Position numbers and translations under genes: made by a program
Part shown: one piece after another, positions 23,001 to 31,890 of the stretch
How positions within the stretch are numbered: position 1 is the first letter of the stretch
How the letters are laid out: every line of letters starts with the position of its first letter
NCBI GenBank assembly: GCA_964023205.1
Contig: OZ026842.1
Coordinates: 34,053,501-34,117,500, forward strand
Reading direction: 5' to 3'
Length of the DNA: 64,000 nt
Source: Lutraria lutraria
Taxonomy: Eukaryota > Mollusca > Bivalvia > Venerida > Mactridae
The notes under the pieces: model-generated
What the model saw: the letters and a program-made list of their open reading frames with translations, nothing else
The model's database searches: none
Told to the model about the DNA's origin: nothing

Positions 23001-25998
23001 TTAAAAATAGGACAGGTTGGTCAGGGCCCATATTCATGAAGCTCCGTAGATTTAAATAAGGAATATCTTAAGTTGCAAGAAATTTCCTATAAAACCCCTA
23101 AGGAATTTCCTCATATCTATGGGAAAATCATTGAAATCTAAGGAAAATACTCAAGGAATAGTATTATGAATACGGACACAGGGCTTTTTTCGGCTCTTGA
23201 AAACGTGTGGAAAGGTAAAATATGAGAAAGTTGATATACCGTTCCTCGGACCTTATAAAAAGTCTAGGGTTTTAGGAAAAATAAGGGTCATTCAGCTAAC
23301 AAGAAACACATTTTTTACGCCTTATTGGAATATTTTTTTGCAAACGGACCCAGACAATGAGAAAAAAGAAAGGGGATAATCATTCTCATTTTTTTCCAAA
23401 TTATATTTGTAAAGATCTAAGGATAAGATCAAAGTTTGTTAACGTGTAGATCTATTTTTAATATATGGGGCTTTGAAAAACAACCGCCACATATAACAAG
23501 TATTGTCGATAATCGCTGATCTGTTATATTTGATAAATTAATGTAAATGCATTGGGTTGTATTTACTATAACTTTGAAAGTAATTCTATGTAGTATTTAT
23601 TCATTATTATTGTTGCCATATACCGTATGTTTTAATATATTGCATTTGCAATATTTCATCTATGATTAAATCTATACATACATTATTAACATTGCCATTG
23701 GCCATATATATTATGTGTATTGTGAATGGTTGTATTATGTACCAATGTACTGTAAAGTCCTGTGTATTGAAAATTAAACCATATATCATATCCAATGGTA
23801 GTACACTACGTCACGGCACACCCGCCGCTTCTAAGACCAAATGTATTTTTATCATAAGACCTCGTAAAAATTAAAGTAAAGGAATACAGTGTACCAAGGA
23901 ATTTTGCTATTGTAAAAGAATTGTAAAAACAGTTCATGGTGTTGATGTCTGATATAGGCGTGAAAACGACATAACGTCTTTTTCTGAATGGTGCCACTTG
24001 GATGTTTGTCGCAAAAATGTAAAAAGACTTTATCTCGTTTTCAGGCCATTATTAAAGATTTATTCACAACATCATAGCATACAGTTGTAAATCCTTGGTG
24101 CGCAACATCATTTTGAATTATTGAAATTATCTTATGCAAAAAGCCTATGAGTCGACAGATAGGAGGTCCAGTGGAGATCAACTGATGACGTATTGTACTT
24201 CCATTGATATGCGTGTCAGCAAGATATGATTTAGTAGAATGTAAAGTAAAGATAAAGTTCTATACATGAAGATGATTTTGTTCACACCCTGTTTACATTC
24301 ATGAAACAGATTCAACGAGTCAATACCCTATTCATTGAATGATGCATTTAAGGACTTATTTGTACACATACTTACATCTATCTTGTACATTCCCCTAAAC
24401 TTGATCAATGAGGTTATCTCTGAATAATAAATGAACATTGATGTTTGATTACCAACGAAATTCAAACATTGTCGTCATTAATGTTAATCTAAAGGGTACA
24501 CAAATCTGCTATCATGTGGTGCAGTCTAAATTATATGTTTGGTATTATATTTTGTATATACAAAATGTATATCCGAATAACTGTACTGTTAACGTATCTG
24601 TTTAATGCTACTCACATTTATATAATCATTATGTGATAGTTACCCTAGATACTATAATCTAATTTATATCATTTTTTTTAAAAATGGCGAGAGTTGTTGC
24701 CCTTGTTGAAAAATACAACTGTATGATATTACATTGTATTGATTTTCTAAAGATGACCATTGAATTAGATCGGTGCTTTGTTTCTTGAGTTTTTATTGAA
24801 ATACAAAAAAAATGTATATATTTTTCTTTAGTCTTAGAGACATTGGCTACATAGATTTCAAAATGAATGCAAGTTCAAGGGGAAAGCAACTCAAAAGATC
24901 AATATTTTAAAAAATATCACGGTAAATCATTTTCTGTCAGAAAAAATTGAAACAGGTTTCCAAAATCAGTTTGCTCCATTTTAAAAAATATTTTGGACAA
25001 TATAGAAAATAAACTTTACACTAGGTACAAGTCATTCATTTTAAAGTGGGTACTATACTATATATGCATCAAGTGTTCTAGTCTTGATCATTGATATTTT
25101 CAGCATTCGATAGTTATATTCCCAAAACTTCATCTAAACGGCACAAGAATTGTCGTAAAACCCGACATACAAGGAAAGCGATACTTTGTGGATAAAGAAA
25201 TGGAGAAATATCTATTGACTGTAGAACCAGGAAGAGACGAAATACTTGTCATACCAAGTAAGATTCGTTCATAGATTGTTACATTAGATCGTCGTTAGAC
25301 TAACACACTATCATTCGATAGATATCATTCTCTTTTATGTTTCATGTTAAATCGTTTCATTCTTGCAAAATTCTCACAAAAGAAGACCCCCGGTATTTAC
25401 CAGGAGTTCCTGCTAAATAACCATTCCTGCCATGAGTGTTATCTTAAGTCCATTCTTTAAGTATTTCGTTATCTAGTAACACTAAACCACTGTTTGATTA
25501 ATATGTTTCCTTTGTTTTACCGGTCGGGTATAGGTGTGTAATCTAGTTTACCTTCCCTCCACCTAGTTTACTCTACCTTCCCACATAGCTTTCTTACAGA
25601 CTGCTCAAAAGTAGTACCATCCAGAATGGTCCTATGAGTTGGACAGGATTATGTTAGGGGATTTCGGGGGAGATGGTACGTGTTTGTCTTCAAGGAATCA
25701 TTTTCGTATCTATATTTATTTAAAGTCAATGCTTTAACTGTTAGTGGTCTTTGTGCCATAACTAAGCTTGTTAAAGATGGCTAAGTTCAGCAAAACAGAT
25801 AATGGATACACAAACGTCGTTCATAATGTGTCTGTCTTTATTGTAGGTGATTACTGCGGTACGGTAAAAACGGAAAAGAGCATACCACATCCGTACACGC
25901 AATGTACAAAGTTTGTACGATGTCTTCCAGGTGATCTGGTGGTCCAGCCTTGCCCATTTGGTACATGCTTCTTTGACAAAATTCAAGAATGCGCTTAA
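2098..25998 (+). CDS. Membrane-tethered mucin-like protein with Ig-like and chitin-binding (CBM14) domains
   Basis: Exons by splice sites and phase: 2098-2144, 4612-4766, 5594-5662, 6076-6225, 7258-8001, 17998-19116, 19574-19921, 20362-20506, 21820-21898, 25104-25257, 25847-25998 (TAA). They join in frame into 1053 residues. Order: cytoplasmic tail 1-40 ending in an Arg-rich stop-transfer (RRRTRRTR), membrane helix about 41-62, short linker, Thr/Ser/Glu-rich mucin region about 140-388, Thr/Pro repeat region about 389-761, Ig-like domain about 762-877 (Cys781/Cys859), a second Ig-like module without cysteines about 878-1003, and CBM14 1004-1053. A basic N-side flank and no signal peptide predict type II topology, with the mucin stalk and chitin-binding tip outside the cell. 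The likely role (inference) is binding a chitinous surface or matrix at mantle, gut or haemocyte membranes. I do not recognise a named orthologue. Expression is probably driven by the TATA/initiator at 2034. The 10-kb intron 5 could hide further in-phase exons. Confidence 0.82.
3046..3345 (-). repeat. SINE-like repeat with tRNA-like head (intron 1)
   Basis: On the minus strand the segment 3345-3275 reads as a tRNA-like head: GAGTGGTAGAGCGCTGGA resembles an A box and D arm, and GAGTTCGAATCTC a B box. The tail continues toward 3046. A related minus-strand head occurs at 44297-44372. It is probably a SINE rather than a functional tRNA, because the acceptor stem does not close properly. Confidence 0.5.
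4002..4242 (+). repeat. SINE family A, copy 1 (full length, intron 1)
   Basis: It starts CCGCCTCCGTGATCGAGTGG with an A-box-like GAGTGGTTAAGG and a perfect-looking B box GGTTCGAGCCC. A conserved body follows (GTGAGAAAGTAGGCAGTTGC, GGTTAGGTGAACTGTC, TGTTGAAAAGGGGC) and then an A/C-rich tail of AAAC units. Other copies are at 16774-16985, 31650-31890 (minus) and 44802-44948 (5' truncated). This is a tRNA-derived SINE. Confidence 0.8.
4612..4766 (+). CDS. Gene 1 exon 2: cytoplasmic basic tail and transmembrane helix
   Basis: Bounded by TTTTTGTAG and GTAAGT. Joined to exon 1 (47 nt) it completes the codon TCG and reads on through an acidic/basic segment (QEDERRRTRRTR) into an uninterrupted hydrophobic helix, about residues 41-62, ending HYFFVP. 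The strongly basic cytoplasmic-side flank argues for an N-in (type II) anchor rather than a cleaved signal peptide. Confidence 0.8.
7258..8001 (+). CDS. Gene 1 exon 5: Thr/Ser/Glu-rich mucin-like domain
   Basis: 744 nt (248 codons), phase 1 at both ends. The translation is rich in Thr and Ser with TTT, TETT and TTE motifs, a typical substrate for dense O-glycosylation, with a short acidic non-repeated island in the middle (DFFGMDDLL, DDFFADYAD). Unlike the next mucin exon, its codon use is varied and there is no obvious tandem repeat, suggesting an older or more constrained mucin segment. A second, stronger-looking donor (GTAAGT) lies at 8018, but using it would break the frame with the next known exon. 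Confidence 0.8.
9341..9505 (+). repeat. Bivalve dispersed repeat (GAGCTATTGTGAT type), copy 1
   Basis: It shares the ordered words TTAGCTCG, CGAGCTATTGTGAT, CTCAGAAAC, TTCATAGGTGGA, GTTGGCATCGCT and GGAGCTC with 15941-16128, 49243-49420 and, inverted, 31241-31375. I recognise this as a repeat widespread in marine bivalve genomes. It is non-coding. Confidence 0.65.
11911..12807 (-). mobile_element. PIF/Harbinger-like DNA transposon remnant with 30-bp inverted ends
   Basis: The ends at 11911-11940 and 12778-12807 are inverted copies differing at 2 of 30 positions (ATGCTACGTTTACAC..TGTTCCCGGCGGC). The interior is markedly richer in G+C than the surrounding intron. On the minus strand one reading frame runs from 12464 to 11967, broken by a single TGA near 12243; it reads RRRRWW, then WVRAWLS and KGHYAAIF, resembling the start of Harbinger transposases. 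The rest of the transposase is missing, so this is an internally deleted, non-autonomous copy. Flanks TCA/TTA could be a decayed 3-bp TNA target duplication. Class assignment is inference from the motif and ends. Confidence 0.6.
13412..13500 (+). repeat. tRNA-like sequence (pseudo-tRNA or SINE head)
   Basis: It contains an A-box-like TAGCTCTATCGGTAAAGGCG and a perfect B box GGGTTCGAACCCC. The outer 5 bp (AGCGT / ACGCT) can pair. The region between the boxes is too long, and neither a normal anticodon stem nor a 7-bp acceptor stem forms. I therefore call it a tRNA-derived relic, not a working tRNA. Confidence 0.5.
14731..15075 (+). repeat. Two-copy direct repeat (32 bp exact, longer with mismatches)
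   Basis: Positions 14731-14762 and 15012-15043 are identical over 32 bp beginning GCGGCTTACGATTTTTTTC. The match continues with changes through AAATCTAAAG to about 14780 and 15060. The copies are 281 bp apart. It could be a tandem duplication remnant or paired repeat ends. Confidence 0.65.
15347..15368. repeat. (AG)11 microsatellite
   Basis: Eleven uninterrupted AG dinucleotides in intron 5 of gene 1. Confidence 0.95.
15941..16128 (+). repeat. Bivalve dispersed repeat (GAGCTATTGTGAT type), copy 2
   Basis: Begins TTTAGCTCGTCTG and ends GCATCGCTCGCGG..CTCTTGTTTAA, the most complete copy here. It shares CAAAAACTT, AACTCAGAAAC and TTTCATAGATGGA with the other copies. Confidence 0.7.
16281..16452. 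mobile_element. MITE family M1, copy A
   Basis: Imperfect terminal inverted repeats: left TACAGTGCATCCTCT, right AGAGGTTGCACTGTGTA. The interior words AACAACAGCATGATTTTT, AGAGCAACAACCTCTC, ACAATTTTGCT and AAAGGGT are shared with copies at 36961, 49777 and 53120. No coding capacity. TA at both edges is compatible with a TA target duplication. Confidence 0.75.
16774..16985 (+). repeat. SINE family A, copy 2
   Basis: Starts CCCGCCTCCGTGGGATAGCGG. The B box is slightly decayed (GGTTTCGAGCCC). The body words AGGCAGTTGCTTAC, TTAGGTGAACTGTCCGCCTC and AAAAGGCGTAGAACTC match copy 1. The tRNA-like head is shorter than in copy 1. Confidence 0.75.
17998..19116 (+). CDS. Gene 1 exon 6: Thr/Pro tandem-repeat mucin domain
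   Basis: 1119 nt (373 codons), acceptor GTTTCAG, donor GTAAGT, phase 1 at both ends. After a non-repeated lead (TIPAMTTIPP...) the protein is almost pure Thr with regularly spaced Pro, mainly the 7-residue unit TTTTTTP with TTTTTPP variants, then a more degenerate Thr-rich end closing LPPD. It should be a rigid, heavily O-glycosylated stalk. Thr codons are almost only ACA and ACG, with Pro CCA. Long minus-strand frames over this region (Val/Gly and Leu/Ser repeats) are antisense shadows of the repeat. Confidence 0.85.
18238..18840 (+). repeat. 21-bp coding minisatellite (7-residue Thr/Pro unit)
   Basis: About 21 contiguous 21-bp units run to roughly 18680, followed after an irregular stretch by about six more. 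Three unit types alternate: CCAACGACGACG-type, CCAACAACGACG-type and CACCACCAACG-type, the last giving PP. The order of types partly repeats, suggesting expansion in blocks of several units. The plus strand is nearly free of T across the array, an extreme strand asymmetry. Confidence 0.9.
19574..19921 (+). CDS. Gene 1 exon 7: Ig-like domain
   Basis: 348 nt, phase 1 at both ends, acceptor TTTACACAG, donor GTATGT. The domain shows B-strand ATIDC (Cys781), a core tryptophan in the IKW/LRW region, and the F-strand signature NDAETFIC (Cys859), typical of a V- or I-type Ig fold. One exon encoding one Ig domain with 1-1 phase is the classic arrangement for a shuffled module. An additional Cys851 lies close to the F strand. 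Confidence 0.8.
20362..25257 (+). CDS. Gene 1 exons 8-10: second Ig-like module without cysteines
   Basis: Exons 20362-20506, 21820-21898 and 25104-25257 join in phases 2 and 0. The text resembles a membrane-distal Ig domain: LRITASWQGGYPVPW followed by MSWTAVD matches the 'L.C...GGYP.P...W' B/C-strand pattern, and LHLNGTRIVVKP the F-strand region. The two positions where Cys is expected are Ala (ITA) and Val (IVV), so no core disulfide forms. One Cys remains in FCQTTQ. The Ig assignment is inference. The exon joins are well supported by clean splice sites (GTAAAT, GTAAGT, GTAAGA donors). Confidence 0.6.
22582..22594 (+). repeat. Poly(G) run of 13
   Basis: Uninterrupted G homopolymer in intron 9 of gene 1. 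Confidence 0.95.
23022..23184. mobile_element. MITE-like inverted-repeat element (CAGGGYCC ends), copy 1
   Basis: The left end CAGGGCCCATATTCATGA is matched imperfectly by the right end, which on the minus strand begins GCCCTGTGTCCGTATTCATA. The interior repeats the word AAGGAAT several times. No coding capacity. A better-preserved relative with the same type of ends lies at 58246-58531. Confidence 0.5.
25847..25998 (+). CDS. Gene 1 exon 11: chitin-binding (CBM14 / peritrophin-A) domain and stop
   Basis: Residues 1004-1053 contain six Cys at 1007, 1023, 1029, 1039, 1044 and 1052 (spacings 15, 5, 9, 4, 7), with HPYTQC.KFVRC.PG and PCPFG..FFD in the order typical of CBM14. The spacing of the first four Cys and the FFD motif fit the family. 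The fifth Cys falls where most members have a hydrophobic residue just before FD, and the protein stops one residue after the last Cys, so the final disulfide must be rearranged. A role in chitin binding is expected from the family; affinity is untested. Confidence 0.8.
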
Positions 25999-26116
25999 AA
26001 TGAAATGTCATTGTTATTTTTAAAATACGTAGTCACATGTAAGATAATATTCATACCAAGAACAGGGCGATTGGTTGATTCGTGTCTGGTTGTGGTAAAT
26101 GATAAGCTGTGTTGAA

Positions 26117-26122
26117 AATAAA
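26117..26122 (+). promoter_or_regulatory. Poly(A) signal of gene 1
   Basis: AATAAA lies 119 nt beyond the TAA stop of gene 1, implying a short 3' UTR. Confidence 0.6.
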
Positions 26123-27880
26123 AGAAAGTGTTTGAAGAATTGGATACTGTCTTTAAAGTCAGTGATGAACTGTGAAACCACACACGTGACACGCTTATGA
26201 GAACCTGTGTCTGATACGTGTTAGATCATGTACTCGATGATAAAGAAGAACTTAAATTATTCCGAGGATACATTTTGCCGATGGTAAAAATATTGAGTTC
26301 CAAGATTTCGGAACAATGTTTGCTTAGATAACCGTACACACGAAAAGCTTCAGACGATTGGAATGTTAGAATATGTTAATCATGACCAGCAACATGGCGT
26401 ATGTGTTCAGCTATTGGTTTGACACTTAGGAGAACAACATGCATGTATACTATAGTATCTGCTTATGGCGTCCAAAGTTTTTTGTTACCTTTTTGACAAA
26501 CATTTCTCTTGTTGTGGTCAAGTAACGGAGTACGCTGTTAATACATGTATTTAAACTATTTGGACGGACAAGTATTACATCATTATGTGGACATTTGTGC
26601 TATTCTGCTAATATTAAACTGTTTACTTGTGTGTTTTGTATTAAATGCTTTGACAATCATAACTTCTGCATTTAAATGTTCACTCATTTCATTCACTTGT
26701 CTGAAATACGATTTTGTTATGTTGATTATTACGTATAAACTATCATGTTATGTATATATTGTAAGTGTTAGTTTTCCTACATGGACTCCCCGCCAAACTT
26801 GGTTAACATGCAGTATACAGTTAGTTTCTATTAGTTATATATGGTAATGATTTCTGAGTATATCAAAAACATTGACTCCTACAACTACTTCTGTTCGACA
26901 GCTGAGACAGTTGCAACTGGGTCTGATGATTTGCTGGACACGTGCTTGACTGTATACCTAGAAATGTTCATTAGAGGGTAGATTTTCTGTATAATACCAA
27001 CTGTAATCTAAAATGGTGGCGAGATCTTTGTCAGCGGTCTGTCATATGAACATGCTTTTTTGTGGTATTGCTCCGTTCCGCTTTAAAATTGCTAGCTGTT
27101 AAATTACTCGTTGAAATGAATGAATCGATTGAAACTGTCAAGTTTATCTTCATCTTATGTTAAACGAGATACCCGCATGAGCTATGGGTATATTTTATGC
27201 TTTTCATGGCTGAATTGTGGTTCACAATTCTTGCGTACATTGTAATACGAAATTTGTTAAACTAACGACTTTAGATGTTTCGGGTGTATGGACGTAGTCT
27301 TTTGAATTTACTCTCGAAAATTAAATTTCCGATTTCAAATGCATGCAGTACAATATAGTGCATTGTATATTTTATAGATTTCTTCATATGAAACTTGTGT
27401 GGGCGATTTAATATTTGGTTTTCAATATAGCACGCCTTAATAGGTTATGAAATTTGATTTTTATTTTTTTTATAATTTAATGATTTCAAGAACCTTAATT
27501 TTAAATGTTTTGTGTTTGAAAATCTCATCTATTAACCCCTTTTCGTGAATTGCGAATCAAGTGCATATATAAAATTACATTGAATGGATGAAATATACAC
27601 AAAAGTTGGAACTGTGTGAAATTTATAAACATATTAAAGGAGTGTATAAGAAGTAAACAGAGTAAATAAAGTAAAAAACACGGTTGAAACGAAACGTCAT
27701 TTAGTACTGTTCCGATCGTGTGCGTGGAATATAGAGTATATTTTTATGCTTTGTTGGCCTTTTGATAAAAAAGTAGAAAAAACAACAACAATGAAATCGG
27801 CACAAAAATTGATTAAATATGATAATCACACTACAATACTTATAACATATTCATACAAGGTGCAACGGTATAAAAAATTA

Positions 27881-28116
27881 TACTGCTCAAAATTTGATAA
27901 GGCTCACTTGCGATATTACTTGTAGTGATTGCTTCATAATTTTAGTACAAATATACTATAAGATAGCCATTGGATTTGAATAAAATTTGATCCTTCAAGT
28001 ACCTAATGCAAGAGCAAAAATTGAAACAAATGACTATCATATTTGTATATTATATATTTGCATGAATGAGATGTTGAAAAAGTGAGTAGATGATCCCCAT
28101 CAAATTTTGAGTAGTA
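27881..28116. mobile_element. MITE-like element with TACTRCTCAAAATTTGAT ends
   Basis: The left end TACTGCTCAAAATTTGAT is answered by an inverted right end that on the minus strand reads TACTACTCAAAATTTGATGG. The 236-bp interior has no open frame. The ends match at all but one of the first 18 positions. Confidence 0.65.
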
Positions 28117-28637
28117 CATTTATATTAACATACATGCATATACATTAAAGGGGTACGTTCCAAGACTGACGCAGAATATCATAACATTAAAAAAAAGCAG
28201 CAACATTTAGAGGCAGTCAATTCAGTATACATAGTATACTTTATGAATTTGTTTGGCTTCACTCATACTTAATTAGTGTACGAGTATACTGCCAGACTCA
28301 CGTTTAAAATGGTTCCATACAATGCTGAAGACCTAAGCAAGTATTGAAGTAAGTTCTTGATACTCTTTGATTTTTTCACAGTTAAGCATAGGCCTATATA
28401 CAATCAAATGATAGGAGTTACCAGACATAATGAAAATCTGGCGATTAGTCTTTTTAAGTTGATAAATGGTTTATTGGCGGACAATGTCCTCCAAGCATAT
28501 GTATGATATTTGGTCACAAAATACGCATATAATATGCGTGAGAAAGAATTGTAGACCAGTAATCCACCTGTGAAAATAGTTCTTCACTTAAATAAACGGT
28601 GAATATGACTGCTTAAACCAATCAAAGCAGCCGACGG

Positions 28638-28835
28638 GGGCCGCCGTGACCGAGTCGTTATGGTATATAATAATGTAATAATTAGTGGAATCCCATCCGG
28701 GACCTTTCACATGTGAGGAAGCTGTCCAGTTAGCTAACATGAAGTCGGTCGTATGTTTTCTTTGGGTCCTCTTCCGCCGTTAAAAGCTACAAAGGTCAGC
28801 GTATGACCTTTACTGTTGGTGTGACACGAAACCAA
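28638..28835 (+). repeat. SINE-like repeat with degenerate tRNA head
   Basis: Starts GGCCGCCGTGACCGAGTCG, resembling the A-box side of a tRNA-derived SINE. The B box is badly decayed (GGAATCCCATCCGGG). The body ends near TGTGACACGAAACCAAAT. It is a different family from SINE A. Confidence 0.5.
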
Positions 28836-29055
28836 ATTATGGCGAAAGTACACCAACATACATTCCTATAAAAATCAACATTTCGCAAAAAGCAACCGGT
28901 AATTTTCACCATTTATGAGGAAATTTTGTTAGCTTTTTTCGTAAAGAATTTGCAAAATTTGCCAATAGATAATTATTCCAATTTGATTGGTGAACATTTA
29001 AAGTTCAATCTGTATTTGATCCGATCATGAGACATAGAAGACTTCGGGGCATGAG

Positions 29056-30578
29056 CTAACGTTCTATTGTGACGTTCATATTTCGAAAAATGAAGTCTGT
29101 TTTGTCATACACACGATTCACCATAATGTTCAGACATTCAAAATTAAGCTGTTTCATTTCGTTCACAATCCTTATATCTCTGGACGTTGTTCCGTGAATT
29201 TCGATGGTTACCATGGCAACTGAAATATTATGCTGCAGGAATGCTCTGAGAAAAGGAATCTCCCAGCCTTCAAGGTCCAAAACAAGTAAATCCACCGTCT
29301 TTGCATGTTTGACCAGTTCCTCTGGCGATACACAAGGAGTTTCGATTGTCCCATTGAAAGGCCATTCAATGTTTGCTAACTGCAAAACATACAATGCCAT
29401 AATCGTTTATCCGTATAATTATGAAAGTAGGAAAAGATAGGATCTCATAGTGATGTACATTATGTTTTTGTAGAAAGGTCTGAGAAATAGTGTTTCTTGT
29501 TCTGTTTAAATAGACTTCATTTCGCGCAGCAAGGGTTCTACACTCGAAAAGACAAGCATATCCAAGTAAATTTATATCGCATTTTTCTCATATCTTGTTT
29601 AAAGTTTTTAAACAGAACCGAATATAGCAAAGACATTGACAGTAAGTTTCTTTGGTAGGTAAGTGCATTTGCTGAACTGATAACCAAAATGAGTTTTATA
29701 GATCCGTACCCACACCAGGTAGGCATAAGTGACCCTTTTGGGTCTTCCTTAAAGAATGCTAGTTTGCGTTTACGCGGCCAAATCTTTTACATTCGTTAGG
29801 TAGGTGAAAAGTCGGGCGATTCTTGAATGAGTTAGTCGCATAGCCTTGGTCAAAGACCAACTGTTGCGTGTGCGTTTTAATTGTAATATGAACTGCATTA
29901 CAAGTACCTTTATACAGGATTGCAAGATGTTTGTGTCCCTTCCCAAGTCTCTGACATTTTGGAAAGCTGCTCTGTCTGGGACGATCTGTAAACCAGTCCA
30001 ATCACGTGACATTTCGAGAAGAAACGTCAAGGAACCAGTCTCGTTCACGTCATTTCCGATTTCCAAGAAAAATCCACGTTTCTGTGTAAAGAAAATGGTA
30101 GACTTATATAGGATATAGGAAAAAACTTATTTTGGTATATGCCCGTTCCGGGTCCCTAACTATTGATCGTATGCACTGTTGGTCGTCTTTATTCAGTGTT
30201 TCATTGATCTATGATTTTAAATAGGGTATGATAAAATTGTCCTTGTCCACACGATGGCCTTCATTCAAAGCGTCTTCTAATCGAATTTAATCGTACATGA
30301 GAAAGTAATCATAAGATACGTACCGTTGTGTTCATGTATGAATCGATGATAGAGAACTGACCCCGTCTAGAATCCGATGCAACATAATTACTAGCTGGTC
30401 TTGGCACAGAATTATTCCGTAGCGAAATCACATTTCGACTGCGAACTATTTCCAGTGAGGCGTATTTTTTACCGGAGCTAATATTCGAATACAAGACAAA
30501 AACTAAGCACCATATTGCGATTATTCCACATAGCACTAATTTTCGTAAATTCCTCCGAAGTCTGAAAGTAGTACGCAT
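29056..30578 (-). CDS. Membrane-anchored FkbM-type (Star-like) methyltransferase-fold protein
   Basis: Exons on the minus strand: 30578-30324, 30081-29908, 29379-29056 (TAG), all joined in phase 0, giving 250 residues. Residues 1-13 are basic (RLRRNLRK), and about 14-31 form a hydrophobic anchor (LVLCGIIAIWCLVFVLY), predicting a type II ER/Golgi or plasma-membrane protein. Exon 2 carries the start of the Rossmann-like core: GFFLEIG (88-94), FLLE, DWTGLQIVPD. Exon 3 carries DLLVLDLEGWE (173-183), the conserved acidic strand of FkbM proteins, and a typical KQLNFECL near the end. The glycine loop is divergent and the middle of the domain is shorter than usual, so either an exon was missed between 29400 and 29900 or activity is reduced. 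The substrate is unknown. It is convergent with gene 1, with gene 3 head-to-head 4.7 kb away. Confidence 0.78.
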
Positions 30579-31240
30579 CGTTTTATTTGCTAAAAGACTT
30601 GAGCAGACACAGAACTGCGCATGATTTAGGAATTGTAGTATTCACCAGCTGTTCGTAGTTAGTCATATATTTTACACATCAAAATCTTCCTAAGATACGT
30701 GTGAACTCTAAAGGATTAGTCGGTTAAATGGGCTTCTTTCATTACTTCGTTTCTTATATGTAAAATTATTTTCGTCAAATACACTTGAAACGTATTAGGC
30801 CAAGCTATAACACGATCAATACTAGTTTCTACAACCAAAATATCCGAGACAGTGTGATAGTAATTACGGTTTAAACTTGATTTACTATAACTTATTTGTA
30901 CAGAGAAGTAAAATGAAGTCATACTTAACAAACAGAAATCCACAGTTTGTAAATAGCAAGATCAGGTTTCACGTACAACAATCTCGGATTTTATGATAAA
31001 AAAATCAAATATTTAGATACGGTTTAAAATCGATGTTTAAATAGCATTTATTTATATTTATAACTGTTGTAGGTACATGCTATTATGAATAAATTACTAA
31101 TAACGCGTGCATTAGTAAACGAATGTAAAGTATACGCTAATTCTAGAGGTACTTTTACACCAATTGGGGTTATCGCACCAACAGGCAGGCACATTTGGAG
31201 ACTTGTTTTCAGTTTTATCGGTGGGGACAATTATAACAAT

Positions 31241-31375
31241 AGCGACGCGAGCGGTGCCAACGCTCGTCTGTTGACCGACTCAGCGAGTTCTATCCACCTA
31301 TGAAGTTTCATGTCGCTATCTTTCAATATAGTTTCTGAGTTATGAGCTACATTAATTTTTTTGCACGACATAATC
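31241..31375 (-). repeat. Bivalve dispersed repeat (GAGCTATTGTGAT type), partial inverted copy
   Basis: On the minus strand it reads CATAACTCAGAAACTAT, GAAACTTCATAGGTGGATAG and GTTGGCACCGCTCGCG, matching the 3' half of the copies at 9341 and 15941. The 5' half is missing. Confidence 0.6.
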
Positions 31376-31649
31376 ATTAAAGGCCAACTGTGCTTAAACA
31401 CCAAATACGTTTGGACTATTTTTGAAAGCCCTTGTCTATATATTTGATCACAATAGATTTGTCAAGCTTAACATACAATGGAGAGCTTAATTGAATTGGG
31501 TCGTATATGGAACAGTATGTGTTGGCCTTAGATCTCGTTTCAAATCACTTTCCGCTGATCGAACATACACAGTCCTGCTTGCTAATACAAACACAAACCG
31601 ACTTCAGTATCATTATATATCACAAATATTGCTGCTTTTAAATTCAAGT

Positions 31650-31890
31650 TTGTTTGTTTGAATTTTACGCCCCTTTTCAACAGTCGGAGTCATATGAGGC
31701 GGACAGTTCACATAAGCAACGTTCCTGGAAAGAACTAGTACTAGACTCCTACCTCCGTAAGCAACTGCCTACTTTCTCACACAAAGAGACATGGTCGGTA
31801 GCAGGGCTAAACCCCACGACCCTCTATCAGCGAAAGGTTACAGTGATTTAAAGTGAGCAACCTAAGGTACTCGACCACGAAGGCGGGTCT
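31650..31890 (-). repeat. SINE family A, copy 3 (inverted)
   Basis: Minus-strand copy with head GACCCGCCTTCGTGGTCGAG and body GTGAGAAAGTAGGCAGTTGC, ending at the tail of CAAA units near 31650. The B box is decayed (GGGGTTTAGCCC), so it is probably no longer transcribable. Confidence 0.8.

Larger units (their letters stand above)
26123..29055. other. Intergenic DNA between convergent 3' ends of genes 1 and 2
   Basis: AT-rich with no credible coding region. It holds the MITE at 27881-28116 and the SINE at 28638-28835. The 3' UTR of gene 2 probably extends into its right part; the nearest plain minus-strand AATAAA I see is at 28470-28475, which would place the SINE inside that UTR. Confidence 0.4.

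Noticed and set aside
29538..29726. Minus-strand open frame considered as the missing middle exon of gene 2
   Set aside because: Its residues do not resemble the FkbM middle region and the flanking exons already join in phase 0.
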